Positions 17,772 to 26,459 of a stretch of DNA of 64,000 bases are shown one piece after another. The position numbers and the translations under genes were made by a program. The notes beneath the pieces are model-generated. The model did not search any database, had not been told where the DNA came from, and saw only the letters and a program-made list of their open reading frames with translations. The DNA comes from Salinispora oceanensis (GTDB lineage: Bacteria; Actinomycetota; Actinomycetes; Mycobacteriales; Micromonosporaceae): positions 3,684,575 to 3,748,574 of the forward strand of contig NZ_KB911579.1 in assembly GCF_000383575.1 (NCBI RefSeq). Reading direction: 5' to 3'. Positions within the stretch are counted from its first letter, which is position 1, and each line of letters starts with the position of its first letter.

Positions 17772-18881
17772 CTACGCCGACCCGGACGTGGGAGCGCCGT
17801 GCTCCGGGTCGCCCCGGAGCACCTGATCCACGTCGAACCGGACCGGACGGTCGAGCTGGTCGTAACGGCAGGAACGGGGCTTGCGGTCCGGGCGCCACCG
17901 GACGAACTGGGCGGTGTGCCGGAACCGGTCGCCCTCCATCGCGTCGTAGCTAACCTCGACCACCAGCTCCGGTCGCAGCGGCTCCCACTCCAGGTTCTTC
18001 GTGCCGGTCCACCGGCTGACCCCGCCCGGGATGCGCTGACCGCGTTGGTGGTCGCCGTGCACCCAGGGATGGTCGTCGCCGGCTCCCCGGTATGGCTCCA
18101 ACTCGTCCACCAGTTCCTTCCGGCGGGCCATCGGAAACGACGCGCTCACCCCCACATGATGCAGGACGCCGGCGTCGTCGTAGAGCCCGAGCAGAAGTGA
18201 GCCGACCACCGGGCCGGACTTGTGCCAGCGGAAACCCGCCACCACGACATCGACCGTGCGCTTGTGTTTGACCTTGAACATCAGCCGTTTGCCCGGCTCG
18301 TACGGCAGGTCGGCGGGTTTGGCGATCAGGCCGTCCAGCCCCGCCCCCTCGAACCGGTCGAACCAGCGGTGCGCGGTGGCCGGGTCGGTGGTGATCTGGG
18401 TGACGTGCATCGGCGGCGCGACACCGCCCAACGTCGCCTCCAGCCGGGACCGCCGCTGTGGGTACGGCTGGTCCAGGAGCGACTCGTCGGCGAGAGCGAG
18501 CAGGTCGAACGCCACGAAATCCGCGGGGGAGGTCTCGGCGAGCAGGTTTACCCGGGAGGCGGCCGGGTGGATCCGCTGGGCCAGCAGCTCGAAGTTGAGC
18601 CGGGGCTGCCCGCCTGGCCGATCGCGCTGGATCACGATCAACTCGCCGTCAACGACGCAGCGCTCGGGCAGCTGCCGGCGGGCCTGCTCGACCACCTCGG
18701 GGAAGTAGCGGGTCATCAGCTTGCCGCCCCGGCTGGCCAGCTCGACCTCGGCACCGTCGCGGAACACGATGCACCGGAAGCCGTCCCACTTCGGCTCGTA
18801 GGTCATCCCGGACGCGGTCGGGATCCGTGGGACGCTCTTGGCGAGCATCGGTTCGACCGGCGGGCTGATCGGCAGCTTCAC
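17772..18881 (-). CDS. ATP-dependent DNA ligase (LigC/LigD ligase-domain type)
   Basis: This 369-residue ligase has the nucleotidyl lysine in motif I, YEPKWDGFR, with Lys at residue 31. Motif III is DFVAFDLLAL, motif IV DGLIAKP, and motif V RLMFKVKHKRTVDVVV. The OB-fold domain follows to the C-terminus (FRHTAQFVRWRPDRKP). It is the size of mycobacterial LigC rather than the longer LigB. With the separate polymerase gene 2.1 kb away it could act in end joining, although no Ku gene is visible here. Divalent metal and ATP dependence are family knowledge. Confidence 0.92.
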   Translation of the reverse strand: MKLPISPPVEPMLAKSVPRIPTASGMTYEPKWDGFRCIVFRDGAEVELASRGGKLMTRYFPEVVEQARRQLPERCVVDGELIVIQRDRPGGQPRLNFELLAQRIHPAASRVNLLAETSPADFVAFDLLALADESLLDQPYPQRRSRLEATLGGVAPPMHVTQITTDPATAHRWFDRFEGAGLDGLIAKPADLPYEPGKRLMFKVKHKRTVDVVVAGFRWHKSGPVVGSLLLGLYDDAGVLHHVGVSASFPMARRKELVDELEPYRGAGDDHPWVHGDHQRGQRIPGGVSRWTGTKNLEWEPLRPELVVEVSYDAMEGDRFRHTAQFVRWRPDRKPRSCRYDQLDRPVRFDVDQVLRGDPEHGAPTSGSA

Positions 18882-18994
18882 GGCGACCAGTCAACCAGAC
18901 GGCGCCGACAGCCGTGGGGAGGAACACCAGCCACGGCTGCCCCCTTCCCGGGCGCCGAGCAGCCTTGGGCCCGGGTGGGCGCGGGCCTCTGGAT

Positions 18995-19477
18995 TTAGCA
19001 GCGGGACGGCACTGTCTTCTCCAGCAGTGCCAGCGGCACGCCGTTCGGGTCCTTGTCGTGGCCCACCAACCGGTAGCCGGAGCGCTGGTAGAGCCGCCGA
19101 CTGCGCACGCTCTCTGCCCCGGTGAAGAGGGTGAACCGACACACCCGCGCGCCCGCCACCGTCTCGACGGCGCGTAACAGGCGGCCACCGATGCCCCGAC
19201 CCTGCTGGTCGGGGACGACCGCCAGCCGGCCGATGGAGGCGATGACACCATCGACGCGCACCCGGACCGAGCCGACGAGTCGATGGCCCAGCCGGGCGGT
19301 GAGCACCATCTGCGGGCCGGCGAGCACGGCCCGAATCTCGTCCAGGGTCTCGGTGAGCGGCGGCAGGAACGGGTCAGCGTAGCGCTGCGCCTCGGCCAGG
19401 TACGCGGCGAGCTGGACGGTGAGGATCTCCCCGGCGTCGGCCGGGGTCGCGGGAGCGATCAGCGGGCGAGCGGTCAC
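18995..19477 (-). CDS. GNAT family N-acetyltransferase
   Basis: This is a GNAT protein of about 160 residues. The acetyl-CoA binding motif VVPDQQGRGIGGRLLRAVE is clear, with LYQRSGYRLVGH near the end. The GTG at 19477 is taken as start; an in-frame TTG lies four codons upstream. The gene is unlinked to its neighbours by overlap, and its substrate is unknown. Confidence 0.82.
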   Translation of the reverse strand: MTARPLIAPATPADAGEILTVQLAAYLAEAQRYADPFLPPLTETLDEIRAVLAGPQMVLTARLGHRLVGSVRVRVDGVIASIGRLAVVPDQQGRGIGGRLLRAVETVAGARVCRFTLFTGAESVRSRRLYQRSGYRLVGHDKDPNGVPLALLEKTVPSRC

Positions 19478-19629
19478 CGGCCCAGCCAACCACAGCGTCG
19501 CGACCCCATGGTGCCCGAGTCTCTTGACGACAGTCCGCTACCGGAGCTGGTAAATATCGTTACTGCTGGATGTCGCGAATGGTGGGGGTCGTGCCGACTT
19601 GAGCCTGCCGCCGCGCGTCGGCGGGACGG

Positions 19630-20550
19630 CTAGAAGCGCGCGAACGAGCGCAGCGGTGCCCGCGGGCCGAACTTCGGAGCGGTGATGCCGGCCGCCGCCA
19701 GCAGGACGCAGACCCGGCCCCGGTGGCCCCGGAACGGTTCGAGCAGGGCCAGCATCCGGGCGTCGTCGCCGCGCGTCTCACCGGCGAGGGCCCAGGCCAC
19801 CGTGTTCGGTACGTGGTAGTCACCGACGCACACCGCGTCCGGATCGCCGTAGGCGACGCGGACCACCTCCGCCGCGGTCCACGGGCCGATCCCCGGGACG
19901 GCGGTGAGCCGGCGGGTGGCCTCGGCCGAGTCGGCGCACCGCTCCAGCCGGTCGGCCACCGCGGCGGCCCGACGCAGCGTGTCGGCGCGGCGCTGTTCGA
20001 TCCCGAGGGGGTGGAAGGCCCAGTACGGGGTGGCCGCCACCGCCGCTGGCTCCGGCGGCAACAGCAGGGGCTGCATCGGCCCGGGGGCCACCGCCCGGAA
20101 GTGGCGGACCGTGGCGGCGTACGCGCGGTACGCCTCCTTGCCGGTCACCCGCTGTTCGAGGATGGCCCGGAACACCCGGGGGAAGACCTGGCCGCTGGTC
20201 GGCAGCCGCAGCCCCCGGTGCCGGGCGGCCAGGTCGGCCACCACCGGGTGCGCGGCGGCCAGCTCGGCGAAGCCGGTCAGGTCGTCCCGGAGGCCGGCGA
20301 GGGCGTCGGCCTGGTGCACCACCCAGTCGGCCCCGGGGCCGTACCCCTCGGCGACCAGGTGGCCGGCCTCGGGACGCAGGGCGAGGGTGGCGGGTCCGTC
20401 CGGGGTGCGGGTGGCCCACCAGAGGGCCCCGGCGACGATCCGCGCGCAGGGGTCGTACGGGCTGAAGGTGAGGGCCCGGACCGACGCGGCCAGCCGGTAC
20501 CCGACCGGCGGGTGCAGCAACCGGCGGGCGGTGGGATCGGTCCCGGACAC
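19630..20550 (-). CDS. AlkA-like DNA-3-methyladenine glycosylase (HhH-GPD)
   Basis: This 306-residue base-excision repair enzyme has the helix-hairpin-helix motif LTAVPGIGPWTAAEVVRVAYGD and the catalytic Asp in DAVCVGDYHVPN. An AlkA-type N-terminal beta domain precedes it (ALWWATRTPDGPATLALR). The start is a GTG at 20550 without a strong Shine-Dalgarno sequence. It probably removes alkylated purines from DNA. It sits close to the polymerase, ligase and msrB genes but is not in an operon with them. Confidence 0.9.
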   Translation of the reverse strand: MSGTDPTARRLLHPPVGYRLAASVRALTFSPYDPCARIVAGALWWATRTPDGPATLALRPEAGHLVAEGYGPGADWVVHQADALAGLRDDLTGFAELAAAHPVVADLAARHRGLRLPTSGQVFPRVFRAILEQRVTGKEAYRAYAATVRHFRAVAPGPMQPLLLPPEPAAVAATPYWAFHPLGIEQRRADTLRRAAAVADRLERCADSAEATRRLTAVPGIGPWTAAEVVRVAYGDPDAVCVGDYHVPNTVAWALAGETRGDDARMLALLEPFRGHRGRVCVLLAAAGITAPKFGPRAPLRSFARF

Positions 20551-20599
20551 CCCGACATGCTGCCACCGGGGCCGACTGACTGTCGCCGGCGGGTACGCG

Positions 20600-21030
20600 G
20601 ACTGTGGCCTGGCTGGCTCTCCCCCGGGGCCCGCGCAACATGGGCCGGCCGGGAGGCCGAACTCGGCGTCGCGCTGCCCGCCGACTTCAAGGAGTTGGGT
20701 CGGCGGTTCTTGCCGGGGGCGTTCTCCGGGTAGCTAAGCCTGCTGCGGCAGGCCGCAGCGAGTTTGGCGCGGAGACCTTCGCCCCGTACGGAATCTATGG
20801 CCCCGACACGGGACCGGGCCTGATCCAGTGGGGTATTGACGAGACCGAGGGGACCACTTCTGGCTGGCGGACCGCTCCGTCGAGCCGGACCGATGGCCGG
20901 TGGTCTCCCGGACGGAGGCCGGTGAGCCGTGGCACCGGTTCGACATGTCGACGGTCGAGTTCGTCTACCGGATGATCGCAGACCGGAGTTCAAGCGTTCA
21001 CGAACCGGAGGAGCTGATCCATGACCGCAG
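20600..21030 (+). pseudogene. decayed SUKH/SMI1-KNR4 family gene
   Basis: Three pieces of one SUKH-superfamily protein are readable, each in a different forward frame. The first has AGREAELGVALPADFKELG and stops at 20731-20733. The second, from about 20780, has PYGIYGPDTGPGLIQWGID. A 1-nt loss near 20850 then shifts to a third frame with DHFWLADRSVEPDRWPVVS and WHRFDMSTVEFVYRM. Order and spacing match intact family members, so at least one stop and two frameshifts have killed it. SUKH proteins are often immunity proteins for contact-dependent or polymorphic toxins. No toxin gene is seen nearby. Confidence 0.7.
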
Positions 21031-21652
21031 TCTCGCGCCTTTAATACTGAAGGTCGTCTGGGGTGGTGGTGCCAATGTCAGTGAGCCATTCCGCGCCAAG
21101 AGGCCAGTGCGGCAGGTAGCGGTCCGGCTTGTTCGGGTCGGCCGGGACGTCGTGGCAGCGAAATGCCGCAGGACCTTGAGCTGATCTACTCAGCGCCAGC
21201 CGTGAACGGGCACCCGAGGGGGCAACCGGGCACCCGAGCGGGCAACCGGGCAACCGGGCGTCGTCCTGCCGTCCAGGTGGTTCTGTGTCGCCCGCTGTCG
21301 AGTTGCCCTCATGGATGGGGCGCAGGAATATCCCGCGCCTGCTCGCGCAGCGCCCGTCGGTGCCTGGCCTACCGCCGAAGGACCGCCCCGGCCGCCCCGG
21401 CCGCCCCTGGTCACAGCCGAGCGGCCGCGTCGACCGTGGTTGGGCCGGCGGAGCCGGTGGGTCCATGCTGGTCGAGTCGTGGCGGCGCATCCGCCTCGAT
21501 CGACACTTCGGTCTATTCCGGCCGATAGCTTCTGCTCGCGGTGGCTCGGGTCGGGCCTTGGCGTGGTCCCGCCGGTGGGGCAGCTCGACAGCGAAACCGT
21601 TGGCACCCTAGCGGCCAGCTCTAGATGAGGAGGCCGGCAGCGGCCGGCGGTT
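21031..21652. other. non-coding stretch after the SUKH pseudogene
   Basis: No gene could be supported here. Codon bias is poor in all frames, and several long frames are GC artefacts. A minus-strand tail at about 21041-21165 reads like the end of a real protein but has no credible beginning. Part of the stretch (21200-21260) is a short tandem repeat. The region looks like decaying accessory DNA. Confidence 0.4.
21203..21258. repeat. short tandem repeat
   Basis: GGGCACCCGAGNGGGCAACC units of about 20 nt are repeated twice, followed by a truncated GGGCAACC copy. It lies inside the gene-poor stretch beside the SUKH pseudogene. Confidence 0.5.
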
Positions 21653-22051
21653 CTAGCCGGGGAACTGCTCGAACATGAGCTCGTAGCCGTCCGGGTCCAG
21701 GCCGTAGAAGATGCGCGCCCATCCGACGTCTTCCGGATCGAGGGTCACGGTCAGGCCCTCCTCCCGCCAGAGCCGCCACGTCGCGTCGAGATCCGTGGTC
21801 GGTACGACGAGGACGAAGCCGAGACCGGCGGGGCCCTGCCTGGTCTGCTGCCCGCGCTCGACGTGGTGATAGCCGTGCTGGTGCAGATCCGACAGGATGA
21901 GCCAGGTGTGACCATAGGTCAGGTAACGCAGATTCGCCTGCTCGGGCTGTGGAAGGTGCCGGAAGCCGAGCCGTCGGTAGAGATCGAATGACCGGTCGAG
22001 ATCGCGTACCCGCAGGCCAACCTTCAGCTGCTTCCTCGGCATTCTCGTCAT
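21653..22051 (-). CDS. VOC (glyoxalase/bleomycin resistance) superfamily protein
   Basis: This is a protein of about 132 residues with two beta-alpha-beta-beta-beta modules. VGLRVRDLDRSFDLYRRLGF marks the first and LDPDGYELMFEQFP the C-terminal end. Metal ligand positions are partly conserved (YGHTWLIL, YELMFE). The family includes glyoxalase I, dioxygenases and drug-binding proteins, and the substrate cannot be assigned. ATG 22051 or 22042 may start it. Neither has a Shine-Dalgarno, but a TATACG hexamer sits directly upstream, so a leaderless mRNA is possible. Confidence 0.8.
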   Translation of the reverse strand: MTRMPRKQLKVGLRVRDLDRSFDLYRRLGFRHLPQPEQANLRYLTYGHTWLILSDLHQHGYHHVERGQQTRQGPAGLGFVLVVPTTDLDATWRLWREEGLTVTLDPEDVGWARIFYGLDPDGYELMFEQFPG

Positions 22052-22112
22052 CGTATAGACGCTGCGGATCAGTTGAAAGTGGCCGGCTGCTCGGTGTCGG
22101 GGGTGCGCCGGA

Positions 22113-22970
22113 TCAACCACCGACCGAGAAGATCCCCGTCGGGGGCGGTGCGGAGTCGGTGGCGTCGGTGTCGTGGACGACCGGGGCGCCGCCGGTGAAC
22201 CGGACCAGCTCCTCGCCGGCGAGCACCCGGCCCGGGAACCAGTCGCCGGAGACCCGCCGGGTCAGCTCGGGCACCGGCGGGGTGCTGCGGCCGGCGAGCA
22301 GCACGAGGTTGCCGAAGCGGCGGCCCCGCAGCACCGCGGCGTCGCCGACCAGCGCCGCCTTGGGTAGCGCTGATCGGACGGTGGCGACCTGTCGGCGGGC
22401 GTGCCGCAGCGGCGGGCCGTCGGCGATGTTCGCCAGGTACCAGCCGGTGGGTCGGAGGACGCGGGCCACCTCGGTGGCGAACTCCACCGAGGTCAGGTGG
22501 GCGGGGGTGCGGGCGCCGGCGAAGACGTCGGCGACCACGATGTCGATGCTGGCGTCCCGGAGGCCGGTGAGGGCTTCCCGGGCGTCGGCGACGCGTACCC
22601 GTAGCCGTGGGTTGGGGGGCCAGGGCAGCTCCTGGCGGACCAGCTCGACCAGCGCGCCGTCCACCTCGCAGACCCGTTGGGTCGAGCCGGGACGGGTGGC
22701 GGCGACATACCGGGGCAGGGTCAGCGCGCCGCCACCGAGGTGCAGCAGGCGCAGCGGGGCGCCGGCCGGGGCGAGTAGGTCGATCGCGGCGCCGAGCCGG
22801 CGCACGTACTCGAACTCCAGGTGGGTGGGGTCGGTGAGATCCACATGTGACTGCGGGGCGCCGTCGAGCAGCAGCGTCCAGGAGCCCGCCCGGTCCGGGT
22901 CGGGGACCAGCTCGGCCATCCCCGTGTCCACCTCGACGGCGGCCCGGTCGGTGGGGCGTTGGCGCCCCAT
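22113..22970 (-). CDS. spermidine synthase-like methyltransferase-fold protein
   Basis: This 285-residue protein has the spermidine/spermine synthase Rossmann fold. LRLLHLGGGALTLPRYVA is the nucleotide-binding loop, VCEVDGALVELVR the acidic second strand, and DIVVADVFAGARTP replaces the usual catalytic DxxDP segment. It may therefore bind decarboxylated or normal S-adenosylmethionine, but polyamine synthesis is not certain. ATG 22970 overlaps the stop of the NurA-like gene (ATGA), so it is translated with the DNA-processing operon. Confidence 0.78.
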   Translation of the reverse strand: MGRQRPTDRAAVEVDTGMAELVPDPDRAGSWTLLLDGAPQSHVDLTDPTHLEFEYVRRLGAAIDLLAPAGAPLRLLHLGGGALTLPRYVAATRPGSTQRVCEVDGALVELVRQELPWPPNPRLRVRVADAREALTGLRDASIDIVVADVFAGARTPAHLTSVEFATEVARVLRPTGWYLANIADGPPLRHARRQVATVRSALPKAALVGDAAVLRGRRFGNLVLLAGRSTPPVPELTRRVSGDWFPGRVLAGEELVRFTGGAPVVHDTDATDSAPPPTGIFSVGG

Positions 22971-23956
22971 CAGAGCGCACCGCCGGGTGGCTGCGCGGCG
23001 GCGGGCGTGGCGCTGCGCGCGGCGGCGACCAGGGCGCGGTGCAGCAGCCGGGAGTCCCCGATCATCCGTCGCAGGCGGCGTTCCAGGCCGGCGATGGGGA
23101 TCAGATTCTGCGGTGCCCGAGGGTCCTTGTACGGGGTGGAGGCGAAGCGGGGCAGGGTCACCACGGACAGGTCCGCCAACGCGACCGCCGCCGCGATGTC
23201 CAGCTCGGTGGAGCACTCCACCCGCACGATGCCCGCCCAGGGAGCGCCACCGGCGACCGGCAGCCGCAGGTACCACGACCAGCCGCCCCACGCGGTGCCC
23301 AGCCGGAACACCGGGGAGCGCTGCCCGGCCGTCAGCCCGGTGACCACCGCGGTGAGCCGCGCGTCCAGGTATTGGCTGTGTTGGGTCTTCACGTAGCCGA
23401 GGGTGCGGGGTAAAAGCCGCCGGTTGCGCAGCGGCCCGTCCACCACCAGCAGATCCTCGTCGCTGCGGGCGGCGCTGGAGACCGCCACCTCCAGCGCGGT
23501 CAGCGGGCCCTGCACCGCCGCCGGCAGCTTGGCCAGCTCGCCGCTGCCGCCAACCTGGTGCACCGGGTAGTGGACGTTGCCGGCGTGCACGTCCACCGCG
23601 GACGGGCTGGCGGTGAAGAGCCCCCGCTCCACCCGGGCACCGGCCAGCTGGGCGGCGCCGCGCTCCAGGTCACAGCGGACCACCCCGGCCGCGTACGAGG
23701 CGGCCAGCCCCGGGTACGAGACCCCGTCGGGCTCGGTCAGCCACAGGCTGGCGTCGTTCCGGCGTACCCCGTCAACGAGGAGCACCACGGCCGGGGCGTG
23801 CACGCCGGGCCGGGGCCCGACCGCCCGCCAGTCGACCGCGGGCAGCTCGTGGTCGGCCTCGACCCGGGCGCTGCTGGGCGCGGCCGGGCCGCCGGCGGCG
23901 GCCTCGAACGAGGCCCCGTACGCCGGGTCCCACGCGTCGACGAAGAAGCGGGTCAC
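22970..23956 (-). CDS. NurA-like nuclease
   Basis: This 328-residue protein fits the NurA 5'-3' nuclease family. It has an Asp-rich first strand with VVLLVDGVRR (Asp at about 62), a second metal-site Asp in LLVVDGPLRNRR (about 173), and a C-terminal catalytic region around KTQHSQYLD and HxxxLD-like residues. GTG at 23956 follows GGAGGCGA. It sits behind sbcC with a 28-nt gap and ahead of a spermidine-synthase-like gene. NurA works with the HerA hexameric ATPase, whose likely gene is three genes upstream, in resecting DNA ends. The assignment rests on motifs plus this context. Confidence 0.78.
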   Translation of the reverse strand: MTRFFVDAWDPAYGASFEAAAGGPAAPSSARVEADHELPAVDWRAVGPRPGVHAPAVVLLVDGVRRNDASLWLTEPDGVSYPGLAASYAAGVVRCDLERGAAQLAGARVERGLFTASPSAVDVHAGNVHYPVHQVGGSGELAKLPAAVQGPLTALEVAVSSAARSDEDLLVVDGPLRNRRLLPRTLGYVKTQHSQYLDARLTAVVTGLTAGQRSPVFRLGTAWGGWSWYLRLPVAGGAPWAGIVRVECSTELDIAAAVALADLSVVTLPRFASTPYKDPRAPQNLIPIAGLERRLRRMIGDSRLLHRALVAAARSATPAAAQPPGGAL

Positions 23957-23984
23957 CCGGGTCGCCTCCGCCCACCGTCGGCGT

Positions 23985-26459
23985 TCACCGGCCGGTCCGT
24001 TCGATCCGGGCCGACCGGGCGTCCTTGCGGACCTCGAAGCGGACCGGTATGCGCTCGGCCAACGCCGGCACGTGGGTGACGACGCCCACCATCCGGTCCC
24101 CCCGCGCGGCCAGGTTCTCCAACGTGGCGGCCACCGTGTCGAGGGTGGCGGTGTCGAGCGTGCCGAATCCCTCGTCCAGCACGATGGACTCCAGGCTGGC
24201 CGCGGTGGTCGACATCCCGGCGAGCTGTTCGGCCAGGGCCAGTGCGAGCGCCAGCGAGGCCTGGAAGGTCTCCCCGCCGGAGAGGGTGCGTACGCCCCGG
24301 CGCAGGCCGGCGTCGTGGTGGTCCACGACAAAGAACTCCCCCTTGTCGTGGACTAGGTCGTACTGGTCGCCGGAGAGTTCGCGCAGGATTGTCGACGCCC
24401 CGTCCACCAGCAGGTCGAGCGCCTCGGCGAGCAGCCACCGTTCGAAGTTGTTCGCCCGCAGGTGCCCGGCGAGCGCGCGGGCCACCTGCGCCTCACGCTC
24501 GTAGGTGGCGCGCTGCTCGCGCAGCTCACCGGCCTGCTCCCGGCGGCGGGTCACTTCCCGCAGCTGCGCCTCGGCCCGTTCGAGGGCGACCGCCGTGTCG
24601 CGGCCTGGGTCGTCGGTGGCCGGCACCCCGGCCGCCTCGAGGAGCCCGCCGATCCGCGCTTCCACCGCGGCTACCTGCGCCTCGGCCGCGCTCACCGCCG
24701 CCACCCGGTCGGCGCGCTCGGACCGCCGCCGCGCCACCTCGGCGGTGGCCCAGTCGGTCAGCGTCGTCCACGCCGCCGCCACATCCTCCCGGTCGGTGGC
24801 CGGCGGGCCGAAGCGGGCCAGCCCGTCCCGGGTCGTGTCGAAGGCCCGCCAGGTCTTACGGAGTCGCTCCTGCGCGGAGTCCACCGCGGCCCGGGCCCGG
24901 CGGGCCTCATCCCGGCCGGCGCGGACCGCCGCCGCCGACTCCTCCAGCTCCTGCCGCAGCCGCCCGTGCTCGGCCAACGCCTGGTGCAGCGCCGCCGGCT
25001 CCGGGGCGTCGGCCAGCTGGGTGTGCAGGGCGGCCAGCCGCGCGTCGAGCTGCTCCTGCCGGACCCGCGTCGCCACCAGCTCCCGTTCCCGCTCGCGGAC
25101 GGCGCTGTCCCGCTGCGCCACGGTGGTCTTGGCCGCCTCGCTGGCCGCCCGCGCCGCCTTACCGGCCGCGATCGCCGCCGGCACCGCCGACGTGGCCGGG
25201 ATCGCCGGGACCTGGGCAACGGTCTGCTCGCAGACCGGGCAGGTGGTCCCGTCGTGCAGCGGCGCCCGCACCGCCATCGCCAGGTCGGTCGCCTTGGCCT
25301 GCTCATGCGCCTGGAAGGCCGCCGCCAGGTCGGCCTCGGCCCGCTCGGCCGCCGCCTGTGCCGCGGTCAGCTCCGCCGTCGCCGCCGCGTGCCCGGCCTG
25401 GGCCGCCGCCACCGCCACCCGGACCGTCTCGGCCTCGCCGGCCAGCTCCGCCCGGTCCTCGTACGCCCGCAGCAGCAGGCGCAGCGCGCTCTCGTCGCCG
25501 GCCGCGGCCAGCTCGCCGCGAAGCTTCTCCTCCCGCTCCTCGGCGAGCGCCACCACGGTCGTGGCCTCATCCGCGTCGGTCTGTGCGGTCGCCCCCGCCC
25601 GGGCGACCTCGGCCACCCCGGCGGGGGCGCGTACGGCGTCGAGCACGGCCAGGTCGGTGTCGAGGGCGGTCAGCGCCCCGCTCGCCTCCCGCGCCGCGGT
25701 GTGCGCCGCCGCCTGTTCGGGAACGGCGGCGGTGACGGCGGTGGCCAGCTCCCGCATCTGCTCGACGCGGGCCGACACCTCGTCGAGGGTGGCGTCGTCG
25801 ATGTCGGTGAGGCCGGTGAGGGTCTGGTTGACGACCTCGAACTTCGCCTCGGCCTGGCTGGCCCGGGTCCCCGCCTTCTCCCGTACCTGCTCGTAGACGC
25901 CGAGGCCGAGTAGGTTGACCAGGATCTCCTGCCGTTTCGCCGGTCGGGCGTGCAGGAAGTCGGCGAACTGCCCCTGCGGCAGCAGCACACAGCTGGTGAA
26001 CTGCTCATACGGCAGCCCGACCGCCGTCAGCACCGCGTCTTCCATCTCGGCGACCGTGCCGGCGAGCACCTCGCCCAGGTCCTCCGGGCTCAGCCCGGTG
26101 TCGAGCTTGGCCGGGTCGAAGCCGGGCGGCATGAGCTGGAGGCCGGCGCCGGAGGTCTTGACGTTGCCCCGGCTGTCCCGCCGGACCACCCGGGTGGCCA
26201 CGTAGCGGTCGCCGGCCGACTCGAAGACCAGCCGGACCCGCGCCTCGGCCGCCGACGGGGCGAGGGCGTTCGCCAACCCGCGGGTGCCGCCCCACCGGGG
26301 TACGGTGCCGTAGAGCGCGAAGCAGATGGCGTCCAACACGGTGGACTTGCCGGAGCCGGTCGGCCCGACCAGCGCGAAGAAGTCGGCGTCGGTGAAGTCG
26401 ATCGTTGTCGCCGCCCGGAAGACGGTGAAGCCGTCGAGATCCAGTCGCATCGGCCGCAT
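23985..26459 (-). CDS. sbcC: SbcC / Rad50-like SMC-family ATPase
   Basis: This 824-residue ATPase has Walker A GPTGSGKSTV at about residues 32-41 and a Q-loop FTSCVLLPQGQFADF. Long Ala/Glu/Arg-rich coiled coils flank a zinc-hook CPVC at about 406-409, and the ABC signature LSGGETFQASLALALALAEQ and Walker B SIVLDEGFGTLD lie near the C-terminus. It pairs with SbcD to process DNA hairpins, protein-blocked ends and long palindromes. ATG 26459 overlaps the sbcD stop (ATGA). It is shorter than many SbcC proteins because the coiled coils are short. Confidence 0.95.
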   Translation of the reverse strand: MRPMRLDLDGFTVFRAATTIDFTDADFFALVGPTGSGKSTVLDAICFALYGTVPRWGGTRGLANALAPSAAEARVRLVFESAGDRYVATRVVRRDSRGNVKTSGAGLQLMPPGFDPAKLDTGLSPEDLGEVLAGTVAEMEDAVLTAVGLPYEQFTSCVLLPQGQFADFLHARPAKRQEILVNLLGLGVYEQVREKAGTRASQAEAKFEVVNQTLTGLTDIDDATLDEVSARVEQMRELATAVTAAVPEQAAAHTAAREASGALTALDTDLAVLDAVRAPAGVAEVARAGATAQTDADEATTVVALAEEREEKLRGELAAAGDESALRLLLRAYEDRAELAGEAETVRVAVAAAQAGHAAATAELTAAQAAAERAEADLAAAFQAHEQAKATDLAMAVRAPLHDGTTCPVCEQTVAQVPAIPATSAVPAAIAAGKAARAASEAAKTTVAQRDSAVRERERELVATRVRQEQLDARLAALHTQLADAPEPAALHQALAEHGRLRQELEESAAAVRAGRDEARRARAAVDSAQERLRKTWRAFDTTRDGLARFGPPATDREDVAAAWTTLTDWATAEVARRRSERADRVAAVSAAEAQVAAVEARIGGLLEAAGVPATDDPGRDTAVALERAEAQLREVTRRREQAGELREQRATYEREAQVARALAGHLRANNFERWLLAEALDLLVDGASTILRELSGDQYDLVHDKGEFFVVDHHDAGLRRGVRTLSGGETFQASLALALALAEQLAGMSTTAASLESIVLDEGFGTLDTATLDTVAATLENLAARGDRMVGVVTHVPALAERIPVRFEVRKDARSARIERTGR

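Noticed and set aside
21041-21165. Minus-strand frame ending in a protein-like tail (LPHWPLGAEWLTDIG)
   Set aside because: The tail reads well, but the upstream part is repeat-derived and no start or family match could be found. It was left as part of a gene-poor stretch.
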